64,000 bases of DNA from Bursaphelenchus xylophilus (Eukaryota; Nematoda; Chromadorea; Rhabditida; Aphelenchoididae). The DNA lies in assembly GCA_904066235.2 (NCBI GenBank), contig CAJFCV020000005.1, positions 1,116,001-1,180,000 on the forward strand, read 5' to 3'. This document shows positions 55,833 to 64,000 of this stretch, in pieces. The notes below the pieces were generated by a model that did not search any database, was not told the DNA's origin, and saw nothing but the letters and a program-made list of their open reading frames with translations. Numbering within the stretch: the stretch's first letter is position 1; each line of letters opens with the position of its first letter. Made by a program: the position numbers and the translations under genes.

Positions 55833-57069
55833 TTAATCCAAAATAATAATGGAATTGTTCTTGTCCGGCTTCTTGAGGAAGGTGGAGATTTTTTGCACAG
55901 AACCCGTAGATCTGGCATTTCTATTGACGGCGGCTGCTTTCGGGCGCTTCGTAGTTGCATCGTCGCGCTCATCCGACCTTCTTTTCCTCTGATTTTCCAG
56001 CAAACGCGAGATCGATGTTATTTTAGGCATTCCTGAAGTTTCAGGTCTCGAAATTCTGTCCTTGCTGGCTTCGGAGTTGGCTCCAGAGTCTGTCGCAGGT
56101 TTAACAGGCTGAGTTTCACAGTCCAAGACGATAATTTTTTTGGCGGCCGGCTTCGAAGTAGTTTTTGGGACGGATTTTGGTTGAGATGTTTGATACAGCT
56201 CAATCTTTGAATTTCTCGAAATATCAAGTGGAGTCTTGGCCGATGCAGTTGGTAGATGACTTGATGGAGCCTTTGGGGGTTTGTCCGTCTTATCTAAATT
56301 ACACATTACTCTCTATGAACATTTTTAGTACAGATTTTAAAATTTTTGAGCGATTTACTAAAACTCAAAAAAAAATCGATGTTACAGTAATCCAAGCTGT
56401 AACTACTGCTTACAAAAATCAAGATTCTTCTCTACTTTATCTATAAATCCCACTTTTCCGTTACAATCTCCAAACTTTTCTGCTTTTCCCATCAATTTCC
56501 ACCATCTACCCCCTACTACAATATCCACAAAAAATCCTTAAAAATTACAGTAATCCCAAGTGCAACTCACCTTTTTCACTTCCACAAGGCTTATTCTTTC
56601 CGCTGATATCACTACTTCCACTATCTTCCTTCTTCTTTTCACCTTTCTTCTCAATTTTATCTTCCTCATGATGGTCAATATCCTCATCGTCGGAATCCAA
56701 GCGAATCGTGGCGTTGTGCTTCGGCTTCACACCGCAAATCTTGCTCAATGATTTTCTCTTGGCTTCTGAGAACGATCGGACATTGAATTTATTGTCTCTG
56801 GTTTGCAATGGGCTGTTTATCATGCTCGCATCAGATGTGATGTTCAATGTTGTTCCGTCTCCGGAGTTGGTGTTAATGTCGTCCAATCTGCGGATCAGCG
56901 AGTTGTCTTTATTTTTCGCAGCCTCTGCTTGCTCCACTTCCCTTCGCAACGCCTCTTCGCGTTGTCTTCTCTTCAGTTGGAGCTCTTCTTTCGTGGGGTA
57001 TCTGAGGTCGATGGGGCCGACGGTTTTCGGCTCCGGCGGCTTGAGAACTTGGCCGTTGCGGTCGGCCAT
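55833..57069 (-). CDS. Charged protein of unknown function with two SUMO-interaction-like motifs
   Basis: Exons 57,069-56,571 and 56,293-55,833; the join is GT-AG with matching phase; 319 residues. The first exon is preceded by TTTCAG ending at 57,112, leaving a 42-nt leader that is open in frame, so a trans-splice site or one more coding exon upstream are both possible. Residues about 25-55 form a charged helix (KRRQREEALRREVEQAEAAK). An acidic stretch with DSDDEDIDHHEE follows, then a Lys/Pro/Ser-rich tail. Two hydrophobic clusters next to Asp, IIVLD (220-224) and the terminal SIIILD (314-319), look like SUMO-interaction motifs. A segment VQKISTFLKK near the end faintly resembles a degenerate PCNA-binding box. 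A nuclear, SUMO-linked role is inference; no family was recognised. Confidence 0.65.
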
Positions 57070-57111
57070 GATGAATTTGGGGAAGCGGTCGGGAGGGCGG
57101 TTATTTTCGTC

Positions 57112-57117
57112 CTGAAA
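57112..57117 (-). promoter_or_regulatory. Possible trans-splice acceptor
   Basis: TTTCAG on the minus strand, 43 nt before the ATG of the SIM-motif gene. It could also be a normal acceptor for an unseen upstream exon. Confidence 0.35.
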
Positions 57118-57174
57118 TTTATTATTTATCTTTTACCGCCAAAATTTCGCAGCATTTCTTTCGGCTACCCTTCA

Positions 57175-57730
57175 CTTGGGGCAGATCGGGTAGCGGAAAA
57201 AAATTTATATATCCAATGTTGCAAAATTGGTTGACTAGCTAGCCAAGTGGTTGGTTGCTCTGTTCACATCGGAGGATAGGTCGTTCATGAGCAATCTTGC
57301 AACCTAGGTCGTGACCGAGGCCAAGGAGGTTGCCAAAACTTACCCGAAAATGGTCTCAATGTTGACTGCAGTGACGGACCTGATCCAGTGGCAAAAAAAG
57401 TATCATTTTTCATCTGGGAGGTATCAAAAAATGTGGCAAAATGCCTCCCTCTCCAAGTAAAAAACTCCGTTCTGAGCGGGCCCTTTCACAAAAAGAGCGG
57501 GTGGGCTTTCAAAATCGGACTTTTTTCACTTGGAGAGGGAGGCATTTTGCTACATTTTTTGATGCTTCCCGGATGCAAAATGGTACGTTTTTTGACACTG
57601 GATAAGGTCCGCCACTGTATAATGGTCAAGACACCTTTTTTTAGGTCAGGTCGTCATCAAGCATGGAGATTACTCATGACCTAGATCGCGACCTACACGC
57701 CAATTTATTTTCTTCTACAAAAAATCAAAA
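57175..57730. repeat. Left arm of a 2.4-kb inverted repeat (partner about 59,120-59,620)
   Basis: Outer end TTGGGGCAGAT matches ATCTGCCCCAA at 59,611. Segments such as GGTTGACTAGCTAGCCAAG, AGGTCGTCATCAAGC and CGCCAATTTATTTTCTTC recur inverted in the right arm in mirrored order. A MITE family 1 copy (57,369-57,617) lies inside. Confidence 0.75.
57369..57617. mobile_element. Foldback MITE family 1, copy 4
   Basis: CAGTGACGGACCTGATCCAG on the left and GGTCCGCCACTG on the right. Mirrors the copy at 59,215-59,437 in the other arm. Confidence 0.75.
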
Positions 57731-58111
57731 AAATTATTCGTGTCAAGTGTCTCCCTGGCCCGTTTGGTCAACTGTTTCCCTCCGCTAAACATCCTACCGT
57801 ATCATGGCAGAAAAAGTGTTAATCATCTCGAAAATTTCACAAAGTAAAGAAGAATAACAGACAAATCGAAAAATGTTCACTCAAGATAGAAAAAAAATAA
57901 ATATTTGCCATAATTGGCGGCGCCTTTAATGTTTACCGCTGGTGTAAGGTAATTTATTTCGTCCATAACTTTTGATTGAGGTGCCATACCTTAACTTTTG
58001 AGTCTATGGAATTGTAGCTTTTTTAATGCTCTATCCAATGGGCATGATTTTTTAAAATTTTATAAGAAGCCCCGGGTGTTACAAGTCAAAAATGGTGAAA
58101 TTTTGAGTTTC

Positions 58112-58117
58112 TCTCAG
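58112..58117 (+). promoter_or_regulatory. Possible trans-splice acceptor at the start of the 121-residue gene
   Basis: TCTCAG directly precedes the ATG after a T-rich stretch. A spliced leader added here would leave almost no 5'UTR, which is common in nematodes. Confidence 0.4.
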
Positions 58118-58666
58118 ATGAGTTTTAACTTATTCTCGCAATCTGAGAGCGGAATCAACGCCTTAAGGAATGGCAACCTAGACAGGAAGAGACAGCGGGA
58201 TCTGCAGGCCCATAAAATGCGTGAATCAAAGCGCCTGAAGCAATTGGCCGTCGACCAGCCCGATTCTACAGTAACCCAAAAAAATGGAAATTTCAGTGTT
58301 TACATCAATGAGGTATGTTTTTTCTTATAGATTTTTTTTGTTTTTAGATATTACATAGAATCGCATGTGGGCTTTCAAATTCCGTTGAAACATCGAAAAT
58401 TGGTCGCGTACTTTTTGAGAAAATTGGGTTCAAAGTTAGGGTCCTAAAGGCAAAAAATTCGAAATTTTGAATTTTAAGGGTCTTTGCGCTTTCAGAACGT
58501 TCTAACTGACATCACAAACGGTTCTGTGACTCCAAGAAGGACTCCTACGTCTCGATTGAATCTTCAACGTGAACGGGCGGCCGTAGCAACTGCCTCAGGG
58601 AAAAAAGTTCGGGAGCTCACAGAAGAAGTGGAAAAATTGCAAAAACAAAGATATGTGGCGAATTAA
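58118..58666 (+). CDS. Small basic protein (121 residues) of unknown function
   Basis: Exons 58,118-58,312 and 58,496-58,666, GT-AG, phase 0; AATAAA at 58,908. The N-terminal half is basic (GNLDRKRQRDLQAHKMRESK). Exon 2 has LTDITNGSVTPRRTPTSRLN, with two Ser/Thr-Pro sites next to Arg, and ends in a short heptad pattern (VRELTEEVEKLQKQ). The L-T-D-I-T-N wording occurs in some mitotic regulators, but one hexamer is no evidence of homology. It is the only gene in the loop of an inverted repeat with arms of about 500 bp. It may be element-borne or a host gene flanked by inverted copies. Conservation was not tested. Confidence 0.6.
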
Positions 58667-59119
58667 AGAGATGACAAACAAGATCGACAGTTCATGAGCC
58701 GGAATTTTTAAACCGCCACCACCAACACCAGTTACTACATAGTAATCCAAACCTAAGTCAAACCAGTCAAGACTAAGTCAATCCAGCAAATATAGTCGAC
58801 CAATCGACGTGTACAATGACGACGGTGGTAACGGTGGTGTTACATCTTACAGTTAATTATATTTTCCTATATTTATCTCATTTTGCTTCTTAATTTAAAG
58901 GATTCTCAATAAAACTGGAAAAATCTCAATTTTTACCCTAATTATTACGCAACAGTTACCAAGATGCGGTAGTACAGTCCTTTTTTCTGAAAACACATAA
59001 AATTCTGCACTAATTTCTGTTTTCACCGGTTGTTTTCACCAAAAACGGAATTTTTGCCTTCTTCGTATAAAATGGCAACCAACATTCTCGCAAACTCGGG
59101 CGCAGCTCACAAAAATAGT

Positions 59120-59620
59120 TTTTGAAGAAAATAAATTGGCGTGCGACCTAGACCTTAAGCTTGATGACGACCTGCCCTAAAAAAAGCGCCGTGAACATCA
59201 TAATGTGGCGGACCTGATCCGGGCGGCAAAAAACGTACCATTTTGAATCCGAGAAACATCAAAAAATGTAGAAAAATACCTTCCTCTCCAAGTGAAAAAA
59301 CTCCGATTTCGAAAGCCCGCCCGCTCTGAACGGAGTTTTTTCACTTGGAGAGGGAGGCATTTTGCTACATTTTTTGATGCTTCCCGGATGCAAAATGGTA
59401 CGTTTTTGCCACTGGATCAGGTCCGTCACTGTAGGCAATATTGAGACCATTTCCGGGTAATTTTAAGCAACCTCCTTGACATCGGTCACGACCTAGGTCG
59501 GGAGCTTGGTCATGAACCACCTATCCTCCGGTTTGAACAGAGAATAACCCCCTTGGCTAGTCAACCAATTTTGCAGCATTGGATATAAATAAATATTGGT
59601 CCGATACTCGATCTGCCCCA
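59120..59620. repeat. Right arm of the 2.4-kb inverted repeat
   Basis: Mirror of 57,175-57,730, with GAAGAAAATAAATTGGCG at the inner side and CCTTGGCTAGTCAACCAATT at the outer side. It contains a MITE family 1 copy at 59,215-59,437. Confidence 0.75.
59215..59437. mobile_element. Foldback MITE family 1, copy 5
   Basis: GGACCTGATCCGGGCGGCAA on the left and CTGGATCAGGTCCGTCACTG on the right. Confidence 0.75.
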
Positions 59621-59842
59621 AATTATATTATTCATGACAAAAAATGCCTAAAGTAATATAAATTTCCACGTAAAAGATTGAACTTTTCAAGCCGTCTGGC
59701 TCACCAATCTCCAATCTACCCCTAAACCGCTTGTTCGTTCCTTTTCATTCCCAAAATTATATTATCCATGAACTGCCCCGAATGAAACTTTGCTTTTTTT
59801 CAAAATTCATCAATTTTTTACAAAAAAAAAATCAAAAACATG
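59621..59842. repeat. Two 134-bp repeat units downstream of the RING gene
   Basis: AAATTATATTATTCATGAC (59,620) and AAATTATATTATCCATGAA (59,754) open two units of the same family as the array in intron 3. The unit following 59,640 closely matches 60,826-60,945. Confidence 0.65.
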
Positions 59843-62669
59843 TTAAAACCCTACTTCTCTCGGCAAATGGAGTAGTTTCTCGTCTTCCCTCATCATTCTC
59901 ATCTTCTCAAACGCGTTGGCGGGCTTCGGCTTTGGGGTTGGGACGTCGACCAGTCCGCTGTACAACTTTTTGCTGATCAAGTCCAATCTCTGATGGGTTT
60001 TCATTTTTTCGGGGATCTCTTTAGCCACAGCCGGGATTTTCGGCGGCTCCATCGCCGATGTTGAGGGCTGGATAGTCTTTTTAACCGGGGCTGGCCATCT
60101 AAACCCATATAAGACAAAATTTTCAAAAATTTCAAAAACAGTTTTAAGCTCAAAAACTCGCAGAATCTCACCCCATAACTTCGCAGGCACTCTGAAACGA
60201 TGTGAAATTCAGGCATTCCTGGAGACGAAGTCTTCCCAAGCCTTCCAGAAATGACTTTAGATCTTGCAGTAGGGCTTTGGTCTTGTTTAGCTGGTCGGAA
60301 AGGTGCCGTTTCTCGTTAATTAGACCTCGGCATCGGTTGATACGTCTGAAAGGTTAAAACTAATACCTTTCCGGGGCAAAACTTGTAAAAAATTATATTA
60401 ACCATGACAAAGAAATTTTCAAAAAAAAAAAATTTCTAAGCTGAAATTTAATTTCAACTACTTTTAAGACAAAAATAAGTCAGGATCTTTCATTTCAAAG
60501 CACAAAACCCATAAAAAATTTCAAACATTATATTAACCATGACAAAAAAATGTCCAAAAATTTAATTTTATACGCTGAAAATTAATTTTAACTACTTTTA
60601 TAACAAAAATAAGCCAAGGTCTCCCATTTTAAACCACAAAACCCATAAAAAATTTCAAAAATTATATTAACCATGACAAAAAAATGTCCAAAAAATTTTA
60701 TTTCCTATGTTTAAATTTAATACCAACCACTTTTATAACAAAAATAAGTCATAATCTTCCATTTTAGACCAAAAAATTCGCAAAAATTTTCAAAAATTAT
60801 ATTAACCATGACAAAAAATGTCTAAAATAATATAAATTTCCCCTTAAAACATCAAAATTTTAATCCCATCTGGCTTACCAATTCCTAACCTGCCCCTAAA
60901 AAACTTATTTCTTCTTCTTCCATGCCAAAATTATATTATCCATGACAAAAATTTTTTCACAACCACCTAGAATAATATCAAGTTCTTACTGGATTGCCAT
61001 GTTGAAGGCTGATTGGACTTGGCTTTGGTCTTCGGGTCGTTCCTTGAACCGTTTTTCGCCGATTTTTCGGAAGAAATTTCGGCAAACAGTCAATTCCTTC
61101 TCTTTACCCTTTACGATCACTTCTTTTGATTCGTATTCCAGTTGAAGTCGCTGTTCTAGGTCTTCGTTCAGTCGCAACTGGGCTTCTGCCTTCTTTACGG
61201 AGCTTTCCAGTTCCTAAAATCCGATTTTTTGATCGAAAAATTCGAAAAATCGAGAGAAAAATTTCGAAAATCTCACACTCAAAAGCTTCTCATAATTAGC
61301 GGATTTTCGTTCTCTAGCTTCCTTCTTGGCGGTCAGTTGTTCTTCAAGATCGTTCTTCTTGGTACATAGCTCATTCTAGAATACGAAAAAATGAAAAAAA
61401 AATCAAAAAATTTCTAAAAAAATCGCAAAATTCCTAGAATAAAATCAAAAAAATGATTTTTATAATGTAAAATACGGCATTCATACGTCTTGATTTTAGA
61501 TTTCCTATCAAAATCATCCATTATTTCCATCTTTTTCAAGTTCAAAATCACAAAAATCCCAATTTTTTGTCGAAAAATGAGATTTTTTCGGTAAAATACG
61601 TTCCAAAATTGTAAAAAAAAATACGTTGTCTGGACCAATAAAGGTAATTTTTCTAATAAAATAAAATTCGATCCTTACACTTTTTCATCAAAAAAAAAAG
61701 AAAATTTTTAACAAGGAAAGCACTTTTATAGGGTATGGCGTTACAGGTCGAGGCATATAACAAAAAATTCGCAAAAATTTTCTGATTCAGAACATGTAAA
61801 AATTAGCTGCCAAATTTTGGTTTGTAAGGGCGAAAAAACCCTCAAAACTTTTCTCGCAACTCCGCGCAAATGCCTTTTTGGCCAAGTTTTTACCAATTCA
61901 AAAGTTTTGTTTTGAGCTAAAGTAACCCTGGCATCTTGAGAAGCCTTAAAATATCAAATTTGATAAATGCTACACCTTAATTAATAATTGCAAAGTAAAA
62001 AAAGTGCAGTATTAATCAAATTTGATATTTTAAGGCTTGTCAAGACGCCAGGGTTTGCTTTAGCTCAAAACAAAGTTTTTGAATTGGTAAAAACTTGGCC
62101 AAAAAGGCATTTGCTTGGTGCTGCGAGAAAAGTTCTGAGGGTTTTTTCGCCCTTACAAACCCAAATTGGGCAGCTAATTTTTACATATTCTGAATCAGAA
62201 AAATTTTGCGAATTTTTTGATATATGTCTTGACCTGCAACTCCATACCCCGTAAAAGTACTTTCTTTTAAAATTTATTACCTAAAATAATATAAAAAAAT
62301 TCAAAAAATCCTAAAAAAATCTTCATCCGTTTGAGCATCAACCATCTCTACACTCAATTAAACCCCCAATCCACTCAATATTTCCCAATTTTTCCCCAAA
62401 AAATTCCCAAAATTCCACTTCCCCATCAGCTCGCTAAATCGACAAAAATTTTAAAATTTTACATTTTGAAGGTTGCGTTTGAAGGAGTACTCCACCCTGA
62501 TCAATCCTCTGGCCGTGTAGTCGGTTCGGCAGAAGGGGCACGATAATCCGGCGTTCTTTCGGACCGTTGCCCATTGGCTGAGGCAGGCTTCGCAGAACAA
62601 ATGGCCGCATTCCCGGATCAGGACCGGATTTTCCAGCTGTTCGATGCAGATTCCGCATTTGTAACGCAT
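59843..62669 (-). CDS. RING-finger, coiled-coil protein (probable E3 ubiquitin ligase)
   Basis: Exons: 62,669-62,463; 61,375-61,277; 61,213-60,990; 60,345-60,172; 60,098-59,843. Phases agree at all four joins; 319 residues. The first donor (AAT|GTAAAA) is weak but its phase fits; otherwise exon 1 would end after three more codons. The N-terminus is a complete C3HC4 RING: Cys5, Cys8, Cys21, His23, Cys26, Cys29, Cys44, Cys47 (CGIC, CGHLFC, CPFC). Exons 2-4 are charged heptad repeats (NDLEEQLTAKKEARERKSAN, EYESKEVIVKGKEKELTVC, NEKRHLSDQLNKTKALLQDL), so a long coiled coil follows. The tail is Pro/Lys-rich. RING plus coiled coil is typical of E3 ligases acting as dimers; no B-box was seen and the family is unresolved. 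Intron 1 holds a foldback element and intron 3 a 135-bp tandem repeat. Confidence 0.82.
60390..60950. repeat. Tandem repeats in intron 3 of the RING gene
   Basis: TATATTAACCATGACAAA or TATCCATGAC recurs with ACCATG/TCCATG starting at 60,401, 60,536, 60,670, 60,805 and 60,939 (spacing 135, 134, 135, 134). Confidence 0.8.
61711..62268. mobile_element. Foldback MITE family 3, copy 2 (RING gene intron 1)
   Basis: Left ACAAGGAAAGCACTTTTATA, right GTAAAAGTACTTTCTTTTA; interior shares GGTTTGTAAGGGCGAAAAAA and the CTCGCAACNCCGCGCAAATG segment with 45,290-46,087. Confidence 0.8.
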
Positions 62670-63766
62670 CCTTGAGAAAATTCCGGATGCGTGATTCTAT
62701 TTGCTCTACAAATTCTATGATTTTTCGACCATTTACTCCGATTTTTTCTGAAAATTTTAAAATTTTGAAAAAATTTTTTTTTTCAAATTCCAACAAAAAA
62801 TCGCAAAAATAAGAAAAACCAAAAATTTACTTTCATTTTCAGACGATTAAAAGTCATTTTAACCATAAAAATCTCAAAAAAAAAATGAAAAAATGTAAAA
62901 ATTAAAACCCAAAAAATTACAGTATACCAAAGTCGAAACTTTAAAAAATCAAAAATCAGTGTCCAATAGACCTATTCAGTCACATATTATCCATTTATTG
63001 ACATCTTCCACGCAATATTTTCTCCAAAAAATAGTATAAGTAAAGTAAAAAAGCGGCCATCGAGTGTGAATTTTGACAGAAAAAAAGGGGAAATATGGTT
63101 ATAACAAGGGCTTATCATGTCGTAAAAAAATTTCTGCCAAAAAAAAAACGCCAAAAACGGAAGAAAATTCGGAAGGCTGGGCGCGAGCTGCCATGTTCAA
63201 GACATCGTTGAAAACAAAAAAAATTGTAATCAGCTCAATTTCACGTCTCTAGAAAGCCAATTTTTTCATTTCCCATAAAAAAATCGCAAATTTCAGGTTA
63301 AGCTCGGGCGCAGCCTGCCAACAAAAAATTTCGTTTTTTCACCAAAAAAAGATTCAAAATGCCTTCAGCTGTATTTAACACGGTCTACAGTGCTGTTTAA
63401 AGCCTTGTTAAAACCACATTAGCCTCAAAAAATTCTAAAATACGACAAAAAACAACAAATTCTTCAAATATTTGGGTTTCAACCAAGAAAAAACCGTTTC
63501 AAACACACAAAAATAGACAAAATTCTTCATGAAAAAAAGAAAAAAAATGAAAAAAAGAGATGAGTGGGTTATTATCTGCGGGGTTAAGTAACAATTTAGC
63601 ATATAAATTACATTGTAAGTCTACTGAGATCTGTCGAAAAACGTGTGAAATGCGACGGGACCGGCTCGGAGTCGGGCGGTCCAGCGGAGGTTTGGGTTTG
63701 GCATGGGGAAGGGACCGTGTGCTTCGAAGTAAAATCCTCGGTAAAATGCCTTCCGGGTTATTGTAG
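62670..63766. other. No gene recognised
   Basis: AT-rich. Contains GGGCGCAGCCTGCC at 63,306 and a related GGGCGCGAGCTGCC near 63,180. Confidence 0.4.
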
Positions 63767-63872
63767 TTATTGCCTGGAGGCAAGCGAGTTGCGGTAGGCA
63801 ACGTAGGGTTCCCATTCGTCGCGGTTCTGATAGTCGGTCGGTGGCTTCGCGTGTTGGTCGAGGTAGCTCAGG
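63767..63872 (-). CDS. Last exon of a gene running in from the right edge
   Basis: Acceptor TATTTTAG, then one base completing a codon, then SYLDQHAKPPTDYQNRDEWE and PYVAYRNSLASRQ to a stop (TAA). The composition looks coding and the phase is clean, but only 34 residues are visible. I do not recognise the protein. Competing longer frames on the same strand look less protein-like. Confidence 0.45.
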
Positions 63873-64000
63873 CTAAAATACGAAAAATTATTTAAAAAAA
63901 ATACAAAATTTTAAAAAAATAATAATTTTTTTATTTTTTCTTTTTTTTTATTTTTAAATAATAAAAAAATAAAAAAAAATTTTTTTTTAAAAAACTCCAA
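63873..64000. other. A/T homopolymer-rich edge
   Basis: Runs of A and T, likely intron sequence of the gene above; nothing else seen. Confidence 0.5.

Overview
The window looks like nematode nuclear DNA, probably a rhabditid related to Caenorhabditis. It is AT-rich, introns open with GTAAG/GTGAG and close with TTTTCAG, several genes start just after an isolated acceptor as in spliced-leader trans-splicing, and foldback (palindromic) elements are abundant. The only confidently named gene is lipin. No bacterial-type operons, rRNA or CRISPR arrays were seen.

Layout. (1) About 1-29,700 is a graveyard of LTR-retroelement pieces: Ty3-like RT/RNase H and integrase, BEL/Pao-like Gag, solo or partial LTRs of at least four families, and a multicopy coding sequence I cannot name. 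The pentamer CGTAA is strongly enriched here, on the + strand only, and often sits where two copies of a repeat stop matching. (2) Inside this debris a minus-strand gene of five exons (10,940-23,543) reads as a full-length pepsin-family (A1) protein of 383 residues with both catalytic motifs destroyed. Its second intron is 9.5 kb and filled with debris. (3) About 29,860-43,900 holds no gene I can support. It carries foldback MITEs, tRNA-derived SINE-like units, a 1.9-kb inverted repeat with a tRNA-like unit in each arm, a pogo-like remnant and a GC-rich tandem hAT-like insertion with an 8-bp target duplication.

(4) 43,989-50,880 (+) is a complete nine-exon lipin (phosphatidate phosphatase) gene of 820 residues. 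(5) 52,155-55,101 (-) is a four-exon acidic protein with an RVSF motif. (6) 55,833-57,069 (-) is a two-exon charged protein with two SUMO-interaction-like motifs. (7) 58,118-58,666 (+) is a two-exon 121-residue protein lying in the loop of a 2.4-kb inverted repeat. (8) 59,843-62,669 (-) is a five-exon RING/coiled-coil protein of 319 residues. (9) The last exon of another minus-strand gene lies at 63,767-63,872.

The single-copy genes share no obvious pathway. Lipin makes diacylglycerol and in nematodes also affects the nuclear envelope; the others have at most suggestive interaction motifs (PP1, SUMO, ubiquitin transfer). Introns from 44 to 61 kb share two unexplained properties: unrelated tandem repeats with units near 135 bp, and recurring short oligomers (GTAAAATACG and GGGCGCAGCTCGCC). 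Exon joins in all multi-exon models were checked by hand for splice dinucleotides and reading phase; no alignment or database search was run.
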